Source: Nocardia cerradoensis NBRC 101014 (GTDB taxonomy: Bacteria > Actinomycetota > Actinomycetes > Mycobacteriales > Mycobacteriaceae). From it: a stretch of 64,000 nucleotides of DNA. The notes below the pieces were generated by a model that saw nothing but the letters and a program-made list of their open reading frames with translations, searched no databases and had not been told where the DNA came from. Location: positions 62,001 to 126,000 of the forward strand of contig NZ_BAFW01000002.1 of NCBI RefSeq assembly GCF_000308535.1, in the 5' to 3' direction. The position numbers and the translations under genes were made by a program. Positions 25,459-36,396 of this stretch are shown here, piece by piece. The number at the start of each line of letters is the position of its first letter. Position 1 is the first letter of the stretch.

Positions 25459-26490
25459 ATGACGGCGATTCCCATCGGCGAGGCCGAATACGGGCCGGGG
25501 TTCGAACCCGGTGTTGTCGTGGATCCGGTGGTGGTGAACCCGGACCGATCGAGTCTGCATTCGCAGGCGGTGCTGCTGACCTGCCGGAACGTGGTCGGCC
25601 CCGTCATCCGGCGCTATCCGATCACTCCGATGACCATGCCCGTCGCGCGGGTCCTGATCGACCGGCTGGCGGCGCTGCGGCCGCAGGTGCGTGGCGTGGA
25701 ACGCGAACAGGTGCGGATGAGCGGCTTCCGGATGGAGATCATCCGCCCGGCCGGCGCCCGGCGATCCCTGCGCGACGGCGCTGTGATGTACATGCACGGC
25801 GGCGGGTTCTTCCTGTGCGGACTGGACTCGCACCGGCCGGTGGCGGCCAGCCTGGCCCGCCGTACGGGGCTGCCGGTGGTGAACGTGGACTATCGGCAGC
25901 TGCCCGGGACGAATATCGCCGGATCGGTCGAGGACTGCCTCACGGCCTATCGCTGGCTGCTGCGGCACGGCGCCGATCCGGCACGCATCGTCTTCGCCGG
26001 CGATTCGGCGGGCGGTTTCCTCACCTTCGCCACCGCGTTGCGGGCGGCGCAGGCCGGCCTTCCCGGGCCCGCGGGCCTGGTCGGGTTGTCGCCGCTGCTG
26101 GATCTCGATTACCGGCTCAAGGGCGAGTACATGAACGTCGGTCGCGACGCCTACATCCCGATGGCGGCGGTGCGGCAGATGGTGCGCTACGGGGCCGAGG
26201 CGGAGCGGCCGCTGGACCCGGCCTTGTCACCGGTGAACGGATCGCTCACGGGCCTGCCGCCGGCGCTGCTGATCGTCGGTGAGGACGAATTGCTGCGCTG
26301 CGACAGCGAATTGATGGCCCGTCGGCTCACCGCGGCCGGCGTGCCGAATTCGCTGGAGCTGTGGCGCGGGCAGGTCCACGCCTTCATGAGCATCCTGCCG
26401 AATATGCCGGAGAGCCGCGCCGCGCTGGCCCGGGTGGCGCGATTCGTGCGGGCGCGGGTCGAGCCGGAAGAGGCCGCGCGGACCGCCTGA
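25459..26490 (+). CDS. Alpha/beta hydrolase, hormone-sensitive-lipase family
   Basis: A 343-residue esterase or lipase of the HSL (LipH/LipN-like) family. The oxyanion motif MHGGGFF and nucleophile elbow GDSAGG are clear; the acid residue is in GEDELLRC and the His in GQVHAF. It has no signal peptide, so it acts in the cytoplasm, probably on short acyl esters. The ATG at 25459 is preferred over the GTG at 25441 because AGGTAGGT lies at a suitable distance. It is divergent from rmlA and convergent with a secreted-protein gene, and the strong terminator at 26519 follows. Confidence 0.88.
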   Translation: MTAIPIGEAEYGPGFEPGVVVDPVVVNPDRSSLHSQAVLLTCRNVVGPVIRRYPITPMTMPVARVLIDRLAALRPQVRGVEREQVRMSGFRMEIIRPAGARRSLRDGAVMYMHGGGFFLCGLDSHRPVAASLARRTGLPVVNVDYRQLPGTNIAGSVEDCLTAYRWLLRHGADPARIVFAGDSAGGFLTFATALRAAQAGLPGPAGLVGLSPLLDLDYRLKGEYMNVGRDAYIPMAAVRQMVRYGAEAERPLDPALSPVNGSLTGLPPALLIVGEDELLRCDSELMARRLTAAGVPNSLELWRGQVHAFMSILPNMPESRAALARVARFVRARVEPEEAARTA

Positions 26491-26518
26491 CAGGCGCATC
26501 GAACACCGCCTGAGACGA

Positions 26519-26554
26519 CAGTGCCCCGCCCACCGTGCGGTGGGCGGGGCACTG
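26519..26554. terminator. Bidirectional terminator
   Basis: A perfect 17-bp inverted repeat (26519-26535 and 26538-26554) between the convergent hydrolase and secreted-protein genes. Confidence 0.88.
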
Positions 26555-26606
26555 TCTCTGATCCGAGGATTCCGCCCGCTCAGGGGAGGACGGGCAGCCT
26601 GCGGAA

Positions 26607-27317
26607 TTACTTGGCCGGCGCCGGCGGGTTGAACGGCGCGGTGGTGGTGGCCCAGTACTGGATCGCGGCGCCGATCGCGACCGGGGCGGTCACGAAGATC
26701 TGGCCGGCGAGCACGCCCAGGAAGCCGACAGCGGCGGCACCTGCGATGCAGCCGCCCAGCGGGCCGAGGCCGAACAGAGTGGCCAGCGCACCGGTGGCGA
26801 CGACACCGAGGGCAGCGCCCGCGATGCAGCCGATGGCCGCGCCACCGATACCACCGACCAGGGTGCCGATGGTGGCGCCGGTGGAGATGGTGTCCTTCAG
26901 ACGGGTGAACGCCGCGACCTCACGGTCGTAGGGGGTCTTCCACGGAGCCGACTCCTCGAACGGCAGCGCGACCGGCTTGTACACCGCGTGCTGCTCGTCG
27001 AACTGCGGGGTCAGGGTGGCGGTGTTGCCGGAGATGTCGGCGGCGATCGGGAACTCGAAGTCGTCGACCCGGAAGTTCAGCGGGGTGCCGGCGAGCACGG
27101 TGCCGTTGGCGGCCTTGATCTTCAGCATGCCGTCTTCGTTGACGATCGAGCCGCCGTCGGTCTTGATCACGGCTTTGTCGTTGTCGACGACTTCGGCCTT
27201 GTAGTAGACGCTTTCGGGCGCCGCGGGGGCGGCGGGGTCGGCCGTGGCAGTTCCGGCTGCGACGCCGACGGCGGCGACCAGCATGGCGGCGGTCGCGACG
27301 AATTTCCTCATCATCAT
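26607..27317 (-). CDS. Secreted protein with glycine-rich C-terminal segment
   Basis: A 236-residue protein starting with a Sec signal peptide (MMMRKF, then a hydrophobic stretch ending TATA-DPAAPAAPE). The mature N-terminal half is beta-rich and resembles an unnamed secreted family common in Nocardia (VDDFEFPIAADISGNTATL, LTPQF). The C-terminal half has small-residue helices rich in Gly and Ala with two Cys (GGIGGAAIGCIAG and LGGCIAGAAAVG), a glycine-zipper look suggesting membrane or oligomer insertion. Three ATG codons in a row precede Arg-Lys; any may be used. Function unknown. A 296-bp spacer with a Crp-type box separates it from the divergent rmlB. Confidence 0.78.
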   Translation of the reverse strand: MMMRKFVATAAMLVAAVGVAAGTATADPAAPAAPESVYYKAEVVDNDKAVIKTDGGSIVNEDGMLKIKAANGTVLAGTPLNFRVDDFEFPIAADISGNTATLTPQFDEQHAVYKPVALPFEESAPWKTPYDREVAAFTRLKDTISTGATIGTLVGGIGGAAIGCIAGAALGVVATGALATLFGLGPLGGCIAGAAAVGFLGVLAGQIFVTAPVAIGAAIQYWATTTAPFNPPAPAK

Positions 27318-27525
27318 TTTCTGCGGAACCTCGATACAGAGTGGTTCTGGGACATGAGAAATAGAAATCGACGTCAGCTAACGAGCGGTGAACCTGTTGT
27401 GTCCGTTCATTCAAATTCTGTTCACCATCGGGTTCTTGCCGATTGTCAGGTTGCGGAAACATGCAGTATGCGTGCGGTTTTCGGACACCACCAACAATTC
27501 GAACAAAAAGGACATCGAGAGCGTG

Positions 27526-27543
27526 GTGTGACGAAGGTCACAC
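27526..27543. promoter_or_regulatory. Crp/GlxR-type palindrome upstream of rmlB
   Basis: GTGTGAC-GAAG-GTCACAC is a perfect dyad that contains TGTGA-N6-TCACA, the Crp-family consensus. Its centre is about 79 bp upstream of the proposed rmlB start. The surrounding 27318-27613 is AT-richer than the rest and holds no gene. Confidence 0.55.
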
Positions 27544-27604
27544 TCTGCTGTGGAGCCGGTGTGACTCGAAGGTGATTCAAAGTCCGTATTCGCGCCCACG
27601 TTAG

Positions 27605-30212
<2,608 letters not shown>

Positions 30213-30216
<4 letters not shown>

Positions 30217-31181
30217 CCGTGTGCCTGCCGGACCTGCTCGGGCGTTTCGGCGCCGACGGCCGAATACCGCAGGTACATCAGGCGGGCGGCCTCGTGCCGG
30301 GATCGGCGGATGCCGTCGAGGATCAGACCGGCGGTCCACGCCAGGCTGCCCAGCAGCAGCAGGGTGAAACCGAGGAACAACGTCGGGAAGCGCGGAACCT
30401 GGTGGATTTCGTAGAACTGGATCACTATCGGCACGATCAGAATGATCGAGATCAGCCAGGCCAGCGTGCCGAACAGTCCGTAGAACGCGACCGGACGTTC
30501 GTGCCGGGCCAGACCGAAGATCAGGCCCAGAATCTTGAATCCGTCGTGGTAGGTGCGCAGTTTGGATTCACTGCCCTCCGGCCGGTCGCGGAATCCCACC
30601 CGCACCGAGGTCTGCGGTACCCGCAGATGCAGCGAATGCACGGTCAATTCGGTTTCGATCTCGAATTCGCGCGACACCGCGGGGAAGCTCTTCACGAAGC
30701 GGCGGGAGAACACCCGATATCCGGAGAGCATATCTTCGACGTTCTCGCCGAATACCTTGCCGACCACGCCGTTGAGGACGCGGTTTCCGGCTTCGTGGCC
30801 CGCGCGGTAGGCCTGCGTGCCTTCGTCCTCTTTCCGCACGCCGAGGACATGGTCGTAGGGGCCCGACAGCAGCGCCTCGATCATCTTCGGGGCGGCGAAG
30901 GCGTCGTAGGTGTCGTCGCCGTCGATCATCAGGTAGACGTCGGCCTCGATATCGGCGAATGCGCGCCGGACGACGTTGCCTTTGCCCTTGACGGTCTCGG
31001 TGCGCACGATCGCGCCCGCCTCCCGGGCACGTTCGGCGGTGGCGTCCGTGCTGCGGTTGTCGTAGACGTAGACGTCGATGCCCGGCACGGCAGCCTTGAG
31101 GTCCGTGACGACCTTGGCGACCGCAGCCTCCTCGTTGTGGCAGGGCACGACTGCGGCGATGCGAAGCTCGGTGGGGTTCAC
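30213..31181 (-). CDS. GT2 polyprenyl-phosphate glycosyltransferase with two C-terminal helices
   Basis: A 322-residue enzyme of the dolichyl-phosphate-mannose-synthase-like GT2 group: VVPCHNEEAAV at the start, YDNRSTDAT, MIDGDDTYDA as the DXD metal site (about residues 86-92), and SGYRVFSRRFVKSFP with FEIETELTVHSL. Two helices follow near residues 230-295, as in GtrB proteins that load a sugar on a polyprenyl phosphate at the inner face of the membrane. It resembles PpgS (Rv3631) of M. tuberculosis in its catalytic half, an enzyme that makes polyprenyl-phosphate-N-acetylgalactosamine. Sugar specificity cannot be read from sequence. First gene of an operon with the DUF2142 gene. Confidence 0.85.
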
Positions 31182-31409
31182 CCCGTCAATCCCTCATTTG
31201 ATCGGCCGATGAAATACGGAACACCGGGAGGGTACAGGCCGGGGCCGCAGTCGCGCCCGCTAACCCTCACTGTGTCCGGTGCGGGGCGGTGCACCCGCCG
31301 CGACCTCGCGCCCTTTGCGTGCGCTGTGAGCCGCTCGGTCGCACCCGCGGCGAGCCCGCTCGCCACCGGGATCGCGCGGTGGGGAACCGGGGTGCGGTAC
31401 CGTCGCCGG

Positions 31410-31919
31410 GTGGCCAGCAGTGAGACGGCGACCGAACCGGTCGATCGAACCGGCGATACCTTGCGACACAAGGTCGTCACCGCCCTGCGGCAGGGATCGG
31501 CCTTTCTGGTGGTCGGCGCGATCGGATTTCTCGTCGACGCCGGCACCTACAATCTGCTGGTCTTCTGGGGCGGCGACGGAGTTCTGAATCGCGCGCCGCT
31601 GGTCGCGAAGATCATCTCGATTCTGGTGGCCACGGTGGTCACGTATTTCGGCAACAAATGGTGGACTTTCGCGCACAAGCAGGGGGGCAGTCCCGCCCGC
31701 GAATATCTGCTGTACACCGTTTTCAATGTGGTTGCCATCGGATTGCAGCTGGGGTGCCTGGCATTCTCCCGATATGTCCTGCACCTGTCCTCGCCGCTGG
31801 CGGACAACATCTCCGGCACCCTGATCGGCCAGATCGTGGCGGTGGTTTTCCGCTACTGGGCCTACGACACTTTCGTCTTCGCCGAGTCGCGCTCGGGTCG
31901 GTCGGACGCCGCGACATGA
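31410..31919 (+). CDS. GtrA-family membrane protein (second copy)
   Basis: A 169-residue protein with four membrane helices: FLVVGAIGFLVDAGTYNLL, then VATVVTYFGNKWWTFAHK after helix 2 and GQIVAVVFRYWAYDTFVF at the end, matching the GtrA signature. It likely helps move or present a polyprenyl-linked sugar made by the divergent GT2. The GTG at 31410 has TACCGT exactly 6 nt upstream, so a leaderless mRNA is likely; the frame is open much further upstream, but that part is antisense to the GT2 gene. It is distinct from the Rv3789-type copy near dprE1. Confidence 0.83.
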   Translation: MASSETATEPVDRTGDTLRHKVVTALRQGSAFLVVGAIGFLVDAGTYNLLVFWGGDGVLNRAPLVAKIISILVATVVTYFGNKWWTFAHKQGGSPAREYLLYTVFNVVAIGLQLGCLAFSRYVLHLSSPLADNISGTLIGQIVAVVFRYWAYDTFVFAESRSGRSDAAT

Positions 31920-32015
31920 GACGGACATAATGGGTATCGCTCGCACCGAGCCCGCACTTGACCGCGCCCGCGCCGGATTCGGCGCCATCGGACACTGTTT
32001 ACGAGGGATTCCACC

Positions 32016-33911
32016 ATGGATCAGTCGGCTGGCCAGGCCGTGACCGCCACCGAGAACGACCCGCGGATCGCCGAGCCCGCGCCCGGCGCCCTGCGGACCG
32101 AGCACCGCGCCCCCGACCGCCTGGTTCTGGCCCGGGGCATCTTCACCGGCCCGGCGCCCAAGATCAGCGATGAACTCTATGCGGTGGTCAAGGGCAAATC
32201 GCATCGCGAACGGCTGTCGCTGCGGCTGGAAAAGGGTGCGCACGCCCATACCAACACCTATTTCGGCCGATTCGCGGCCAGTTACTGGCAGCGCTGGACG
32301 ACGGTGACCGAGGTCGAGGTCTCGATGCGGGTCGCGGTCGGCGACCGGGCCCGGATCCGGCTGGCCGCCTCCGATATCGCCGGGCACCGGCGCATCATCG
32401 ACTCCGCGGATGTGGATTCCGACGGGGTGATCACCCTGCGGGCGCCGCTGGATCAGTACGTGGACGGCGGGGCGCTGTGGGTCGAGTTCGATGCTGTCGG
32501 AGGCGAACTCGCGATCGGTGAGCTCACCTGGACCGCGCCCGCGCCGGATCGCGTCCGCCCGGTCGCGATCGCGATCTGCACCTTCAACCGGGCCGAGGAC
32601 TGCGCGCACACCGTCGCCGCCCTCGCCTCGGATCCGGAGGTGCTGGCGGCCATCGACGCGGTGTACGTGGTCGATCAGGGCACCGACCTGGTGTCGGACC
32701 GGGAGCTGTTCCAGCAGACGCAGCCGCGTTTCGGTGACAAGCTGCGCTACATCCGGCAGCCGAATCTCGGCGGGGCGGGCGGCTTCACCCGCGGGTTGTA
32801 CGAGGTGTCGGCGGCGAACGAGCACGCCGACGTCATCCTGATGGACGACGACATTCTCTGCGAGCCCGAAACGGTGTTGCGGCTCAACGCTTTTGCCAAT
32901 CTCACGGTGGAACCGACCCTGGTCGGCGCGCAGATGCTGTTCCTGCTGAACCCCGACTATCTCAACGTCGGCGCCGAGGAGGTGCACCTGAACGAGCTGC
33001 GGCACGGTCAGAAGGTGCCCAAGGCGTTGCGCAACACCAGCATGCTCAAGCGCAATCAGGAGCGCCGCGTGGACGCCGGCTACAACGCCTGGTGGACCTG
33101 CCTGATCCCGGCCGAGGTGGTGGCCCGGATCGGATTGCCGCTGCCGATCTTCTTCCAGTGGGACGACGTCGAATACGGTGTCCGCGCCCGCGAGGCGGGT
33201 TTCGTGACCGTGACGCTGCCGAATGCGGCGGTCTGGCACGCGGACTTCTACTGGAAGGACTTCGACGACTGGGCGCGCTACTTCAGCATGCGCAATTCGC
33301 TCATCGTCAGCTCCATGCACACCGATCTCGACGCGAAGGCGGTGACCCGCAAGCTGTTCCGTGAGATCGCGGAATATCTGGTGGGTATGCAGTACGGTCT
33401 CGCGCACACCACACTGCAGGGCATCGAGGATTTCCTGCAGGGCCCGAAGATCCTGCGCGACGGTGGAATTCAGGCATTGGCGGCCGCCCGCACCAGCCGC
33501 GGTGACTACGGTGAGACCAAGAAGCACCCGGCCGCCACCGCACCGGTCCGGCAGTCCGACATCCAGCTCCGTCGGGCCGGCGGCGAACCGAGCCGCCCGC
33601 TGCTGGTGCTGGTCAAGCGTGCGATCCAGCAGTGGACCGGACGCACCCAGCACGGTGTCGTGGGCGTCACCCGCGAGGATGCGCACTGGTGGCATCTGGC
33701 CCTGTTCGATCACGTCGTGGTGACCGACGCCTCCCAGTCCGGCGTGCGAATCCGGCAGCGGGACAAGGAGAAAGCCCGCGCACTGCTCTTGCGTACCGTC
33801 CGGGTCCTGCGCCGGCTGCGCCGCGAACTCCCGGAGCTGAGCCGCCAGTACCGGGCCGCGGCGCCGGAATTGACCAGCCGCGAGAACTGGGAACGGCTCT
33901 ACGGCATCTGA
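32016..33911 (+). CDS. glfT2: Galactofuranosyltransferase GlfT2
   Basis: A 631-residue processive GT2 enzyme that polymerises the galactan of arabinogalactan with UDP-galactofuranose. The N-terminal beta domain carries FGRFAASYWQRWTTV; the GT-A domain has CTFNRAEDC, the metal site DDD at residues 277-279 (MDDDI), WWTCLIP, the likely base in QWDDVEYG (383-384) and the metal-binding His in VWHADFYWKDFDDWARYFSMRN. GAGGG lies 8 nt before the ATG at 32016. In M. tuberculosis glfT2 follows glf; here glf is not next to it and the gene follows the GtrA gene instead. Confidence 0.95.
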   Translation: MDQSAGQAVTATENDPRIAEPAPGALRTEHRAPDRLVLARGIFTGPAPKISDELYAVVKGKSHRERLSLRLEKGAHAHTNTYFGRFAASYWQRWTTVTEVEVSMRVAVGDRARIRLAASDIAGHRRIIDSADVDSDGVITLRAPLDQYVDGGALWVEFDAVGGELAIGELTWTAPAPDRVRPVAIAICTFNRAEDCAHTVAALASDPEVLAAIDAVYVVDQGTDLVSDRELFQQTQPRFGDKLRYIRQPNLGGAGGFTRGLYEVSAANEHADVILMDDDILCEPETVLRLNAFANLTVEPTLVGAQMLFLLNPDYLNVGAEEVHLNELRHGQKVPKALRNTSMLKRNQERRVDAGYNAWWTCLIPAEVVARIGLPLPIFFQWDDVEYGVRAREAGFVTVTLPNAAVWHADFYWKDFDDWARYFSMRNSLIVSSMHTDLDAKAVTRKLFREIAEYLVGMQYGLAHTTLQGIEDFLQGPKILRDGGIQALAAARTSRGDYGETKKHPAATAPVRQSDIQLRRAGGEPSRPLLVLVKRAIQQWTGRTQHGVVGVTREDAHWWHLALFDHVVVTDASQSGVRIRQRDKEKARALLLRTVRVLRRLRRELPELSRQYRAAAPELTSRENWERLYGI

Positions 33912-33919
33912 TCCGCGGG

Positions 33920-33946
33920 CCCGCCCGGTACGTCACCGGGCGGGCA
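33920..33946. terminator. Terminator after glfT2
   Basis: An 11-bp perfect stem (GCCCGCCCGGT at 33920-33930, ACCGGGCGGGC at 33936-33946) with a five-base loop, 8 bp after the glfT2 stop. The remaining 124 bp up to the next gene hold nothing I recognise. Confidence 0.75.
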
Positions 33947-34070
33947 CCGTCCGGTTCACCGCTGACCATCTTCGCACTCCTGTCGACAGCCCGACCCGGG
34001 TGCCGATGTATCGGCGTCGGATCGGGCTGTCGGTAGTGGCAACACCACTGTGGCGGGGAGTGTGGACCGC

Positions 34071-34919
34071 CTAGAGGAACAGGTCCGTGGTCAGCGGGCC
34101 GTCACCGGGGACCACGCGGTACTTGTCCAGATCGGTGACGCCGTGCGAGTTCAGCACCTCGTCGTCGATGAAGAAGTTGCCGGTGGTGTCCTTGGCGGGG
34201 GAGGTGAGGACCAGGTAGGCGGCGTCGGCGTAGATGTCGGGGGTGCGGGAGGTCTGGACCATTTCCTCACCGCCGAGCAGGTTGCGGACCGCGGCGGTGG
34301 CGATGGTGGTGCGCGGCCACAGCGAGTTCACGCCGATGCCGTACTTGCGCAGTTCTTCGGCCAAACCCAGAGTGGTGAGCGACATTCCGTACTTGGCGAT
34401 GGTGTAGCCCAGCGAGCTGCCCGCCCATTTCGGGTCGAGGTTCAGCGGCGGCGACAGGGTGAGGATGTGCGGGTTGCGCCCGGCCTCGGCCGATTCCTTC
34501 AGTGCCGGGATGCTCGTCTTGGACAGCAGGAAACTGCCGCGGCAGTTGATGTCCTGCATCAGGTCGTACTTCTTCATCGACAGCGTCTCGGTCGGTGACA
34601 GATCGATGGCCGAGGCGTTGTTGACGACGATATCGATACCGCCGAACCGCTCCACGGTCTGGCGCACGGCTTCGGCGACGCCCTCGTCGTCGCGCACATC
34701 GCCGACGAATTTGTGCACCCGGCCGCCCACGGCCTCGAGTTCCTCGGCGGCGGTGTGGATCGTGCCCGGAAGTTTCGGATGCGGCTGATCGGTCTTGGCG
34801 ATCAGCGTGATGTTCGCACCGTCGGCGGCGGCCCGCTTGGCGATCTCCAGGCCGATGCCGCGGCTGCCGCCCGACATGATCATGGTGCGGCCGGCCAGTG
34901 GCTTACCAGCTTCGGTCAT
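34071..34919 (-). CDS. SDR-family oxidoreductase, HSDL2-like
   Basis: A 282-residue NAD(P)-dependent short-chain dehydrogenase of the group related to human HSDL2. It shows SGGSRGIGLEIAKRAA (cofactor motif), FVGDVRDD, VVNNASAIDLSPT, the catalytic region TLSPPLNLDPKW (Ser) and YTIAKYGMS (Tyr and Lys), and a C-terminal ITDLDKYR-like part (VTDLDKYRVVPG). The substrate is unknown; related enzymes act on fatty acyl or steroid-type substrates. A perfect 20-bp dyad lies about 100 bp upstream and could regulate it. It stands alone in its strand group, downstream of rsgA. Confidence 0.85.
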   Translation of the reverse strand: MTEAGKPLAGRTMIMSGGSRGIGLEIAKRAAADGANITLIAKTDQPHPKLPGTIHTAAEELEAVGGRVHKFVGDVRDDEGVAEAVRQTVERFGGIDIVVNNASAIDLSPTETLSMKKYDLMQDINCRGSFLLSKTSIPALKESAEAGRNPHILTLSPPLNLDPKWAGSSLGYTIAKYGMSLTTLGLAEELRKYGIGVNSLWPRTTIATAAVRNLLGGEEMVQTSRTPDIYADAAYLVLTSPAKDTTGNFFIDDEVLNSHGVTDLDKYRVVPGDGPLTTDLFL

Positions 34920-35022
34920 ATCCCTGCTCCCATCTGTGCGATCACCCCGGCTCCATGATCGGCGATCCGAAGGAGCCGGGGTGCTGAACTACCCGATTCG
35001 CACAGTAGGGCACCGCGCCGGG

Positions 35023-35042
35023 CTATGCAATCAGTTGCATAG
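35023..35042. promoter_or_regulatory. Perfect 20-bp dyad upstream of the SDR gene
   Basis: CTATGCAA-TCAG-TTGCATAG is a perfect AT-rich palindrome in the 126-bp spacer between rsgA and the SDR gene. It looks more like an operator for a TetR or MarR protein than a terminator. Confidence 0.5.
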
Positions 35043-35045
35043 TGG

Positions 35046-36134
35046 TCAGCGCCGATGGCGACGAGAATCACGTTCCTTCTGCATCCGCCGGTGCGATTTC
35101 GTGATGTCGCGCCACACCCGCTCCCGTTCGGCGCGCAACCGCGCGTCGCTGCGGGCGGCGAGTCGTTCGTTCTCGCGCTGCAGTTTGCGGTAGCTGTCCA
35201 GCCGTCGCTGCGGCAACTCGCCGGTGTCGAGGGCCGCGAGAATCGCGCATCCGGGTTCGGTGCGATGTTCGCAGTCGGAGAATCGGCACTGCGCCGCGAG
35301 CGATTCGATATCGGTGAAGGTCCGGGCCAGGCCCTGTTCGGCAGCCCAGAGCCCGATCGCCCGGAGGCCCGGGGTGTCGATCAGGGTTCCGCCGCCGGGG
35401 ATCGGCCGCAACTCGCGATGCACCGTGGTGTGCCGCCCCCGCTTGTCCGAGGCGCGGACCCGGTCCGTCTCGAAAACCTCCTCGCCCAGCAGCGCATTGG
35501 CCAGAGTCGACTTGCCGGCGCCGGACGATCCGATCAGTGCGACCGTGCCGGCCGCCACCGCGCGCAACACATCCATCCCGGCGCCGGTGGTCGCGGAGAC
35601 CGGCACCACCGCCGCACCCGGCGCCGCGGCACGCACGTCGGGCAGTGAAACATCCGGCGCCAGATCGCATTTCGTGAGCACCACGACCGGCTGCGCACCG
35701 GACTCCCAGACCAGGGCCAGCATCCGTTCGATGCGGCCCAGGTCTATCTCACCGTCGGCGGCGACACAGATCGCGACGGTATCCACATTGCTGGCCAGCA
35801 CCTGTGCGTCGGAGCGGCCGGATACCGTCGCGCGCTGCAGAATCGTGCGGCGCGGCAACAACTTTCGTACCGTGAACGCCGGGCCGGCGGACGTGTCGGC
35901 CGGTGCGACGGCGACCCAGTCACCGGTACACAGGCCGTTGATGTTGGTATCCGCCCGCGGACAGGAAGCGCGGGCGAGCCCGTCGGGCGTCGCGACATCG
36001 CATTCACTGCGATCCATCCGGATCACGCGGGCCGGGACCCAGCCGGTATCGAGCAGCCCTGCGTACGCGGCGGAGAGGTCGGCGGTCCAGCCGTAGGGAA
36101 GGAGACGGTCGTAATCGACCATGAGGGGAGACAT
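35046..36134 (-). CDS. rsgA: Ribosome small-subunit GTPase RsgA (YjeQ/EngC)
   Basis: A 362-residue circularly permuted GTPase that acts in maturation of the 30S ribosomal subunit. The order of motifs shows the permutation: G4 TKCD (154-157), then SATTG, Walker A GSSGAGKST (202-210) and G3 DTPG (253-256). An OB-fold-like N-terminal domain precedes it, and the zinc site follows as C283-x4-C288-x-H290-x5-C296. The ATG at 36134 has AAGG directly against it; the ATG at 36122 is an alternative. A stable hairpin lies 10 nt upstream of the start. Confidence 0.9.
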   Translation of the reverse strand: MSPLMVDYDRLLPYGWTADLSAAYAGLLDTGWVPARVIRMDRSECDVATPDGLARASCPRADTNINGLCTGDWVAVAPADTSAGPAFTVRKLLPRRTILQRATVSGRSDAQVLASNVDTVAICVAADGEIDLGRIERMLALVWESGAQPVVVLTKCDLAPDVSLPDVRAAAPGAAVVPVSATTGAGMDVLRAVAAGTVALIGSSGAGKSTLANALLGEEVFETDRVRASDKRGRHTTVHRELRPIPGGGTLIDTPGLRAIGLWAAEQGLARTFTDIESLAAQCRFSDCEHRTEPGCAILAALDTGELPQRRLDSYRKLQRENERLAARSDARLRAERERVWRDITKSHRRMQKERDSRRHRR

Positions 36135-36144
36135 CCTTCGTCGG

Positions 36145-36171
36145 GCACCGAGCCCGCGAAGGGCTCAGTGC
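36145..36171 (-). promoter_or_regulatory. Hairpin just upstream of rsgA
   Basis: On the minus strand GCACTGAGCCC-TTCGC-GGGCTCGGTGC folds into an 11-bp stem with one G-U pair, ending 10 nt before the rsgA start. It may end the upstream transcript or influence rsgA translation; no T run follows. The rest of the 262-bp spacer holds an imperfect dyad (GGAAATACGTG near 36189, CACGTATTCC near 36259) but no gene. Confidence 0.45.
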
Positions 36172-36396
36172 ATGGGGAGGAGAGTGGAAATACGTGCGGC
36201 GGAGCGCTTTTCGGTCTGATACCGGGCTCCGTCCGCGACAATCCGACTGCCGACGTTCACGTATTCCACCTCCTCGACCCTCTCGTGTCTCGATACTCGG
36301 GTTCGGTCGCCTCCGCGACCGGATGGATAAACAATGACAGCCCGCCGCGCGGGCCGCAACGTATTTTCCGGGCCTACGTCGTCCCGGGCCGCTCGA

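Noticed and set aside
30219..31409. Upstream extension of the GtrA frame at 31410-31919
   Set aside because: This part is antisense to the GT2 gene, rich in Arg and Gln, and has no membrane helix; the true start with a TACCGT element is at 31410.
31260..33713. Minus-strand ORF of 817 codons opposite glfT2
   Set aside because: Antisense shadow of glfT2; no motif and an implausible composition.
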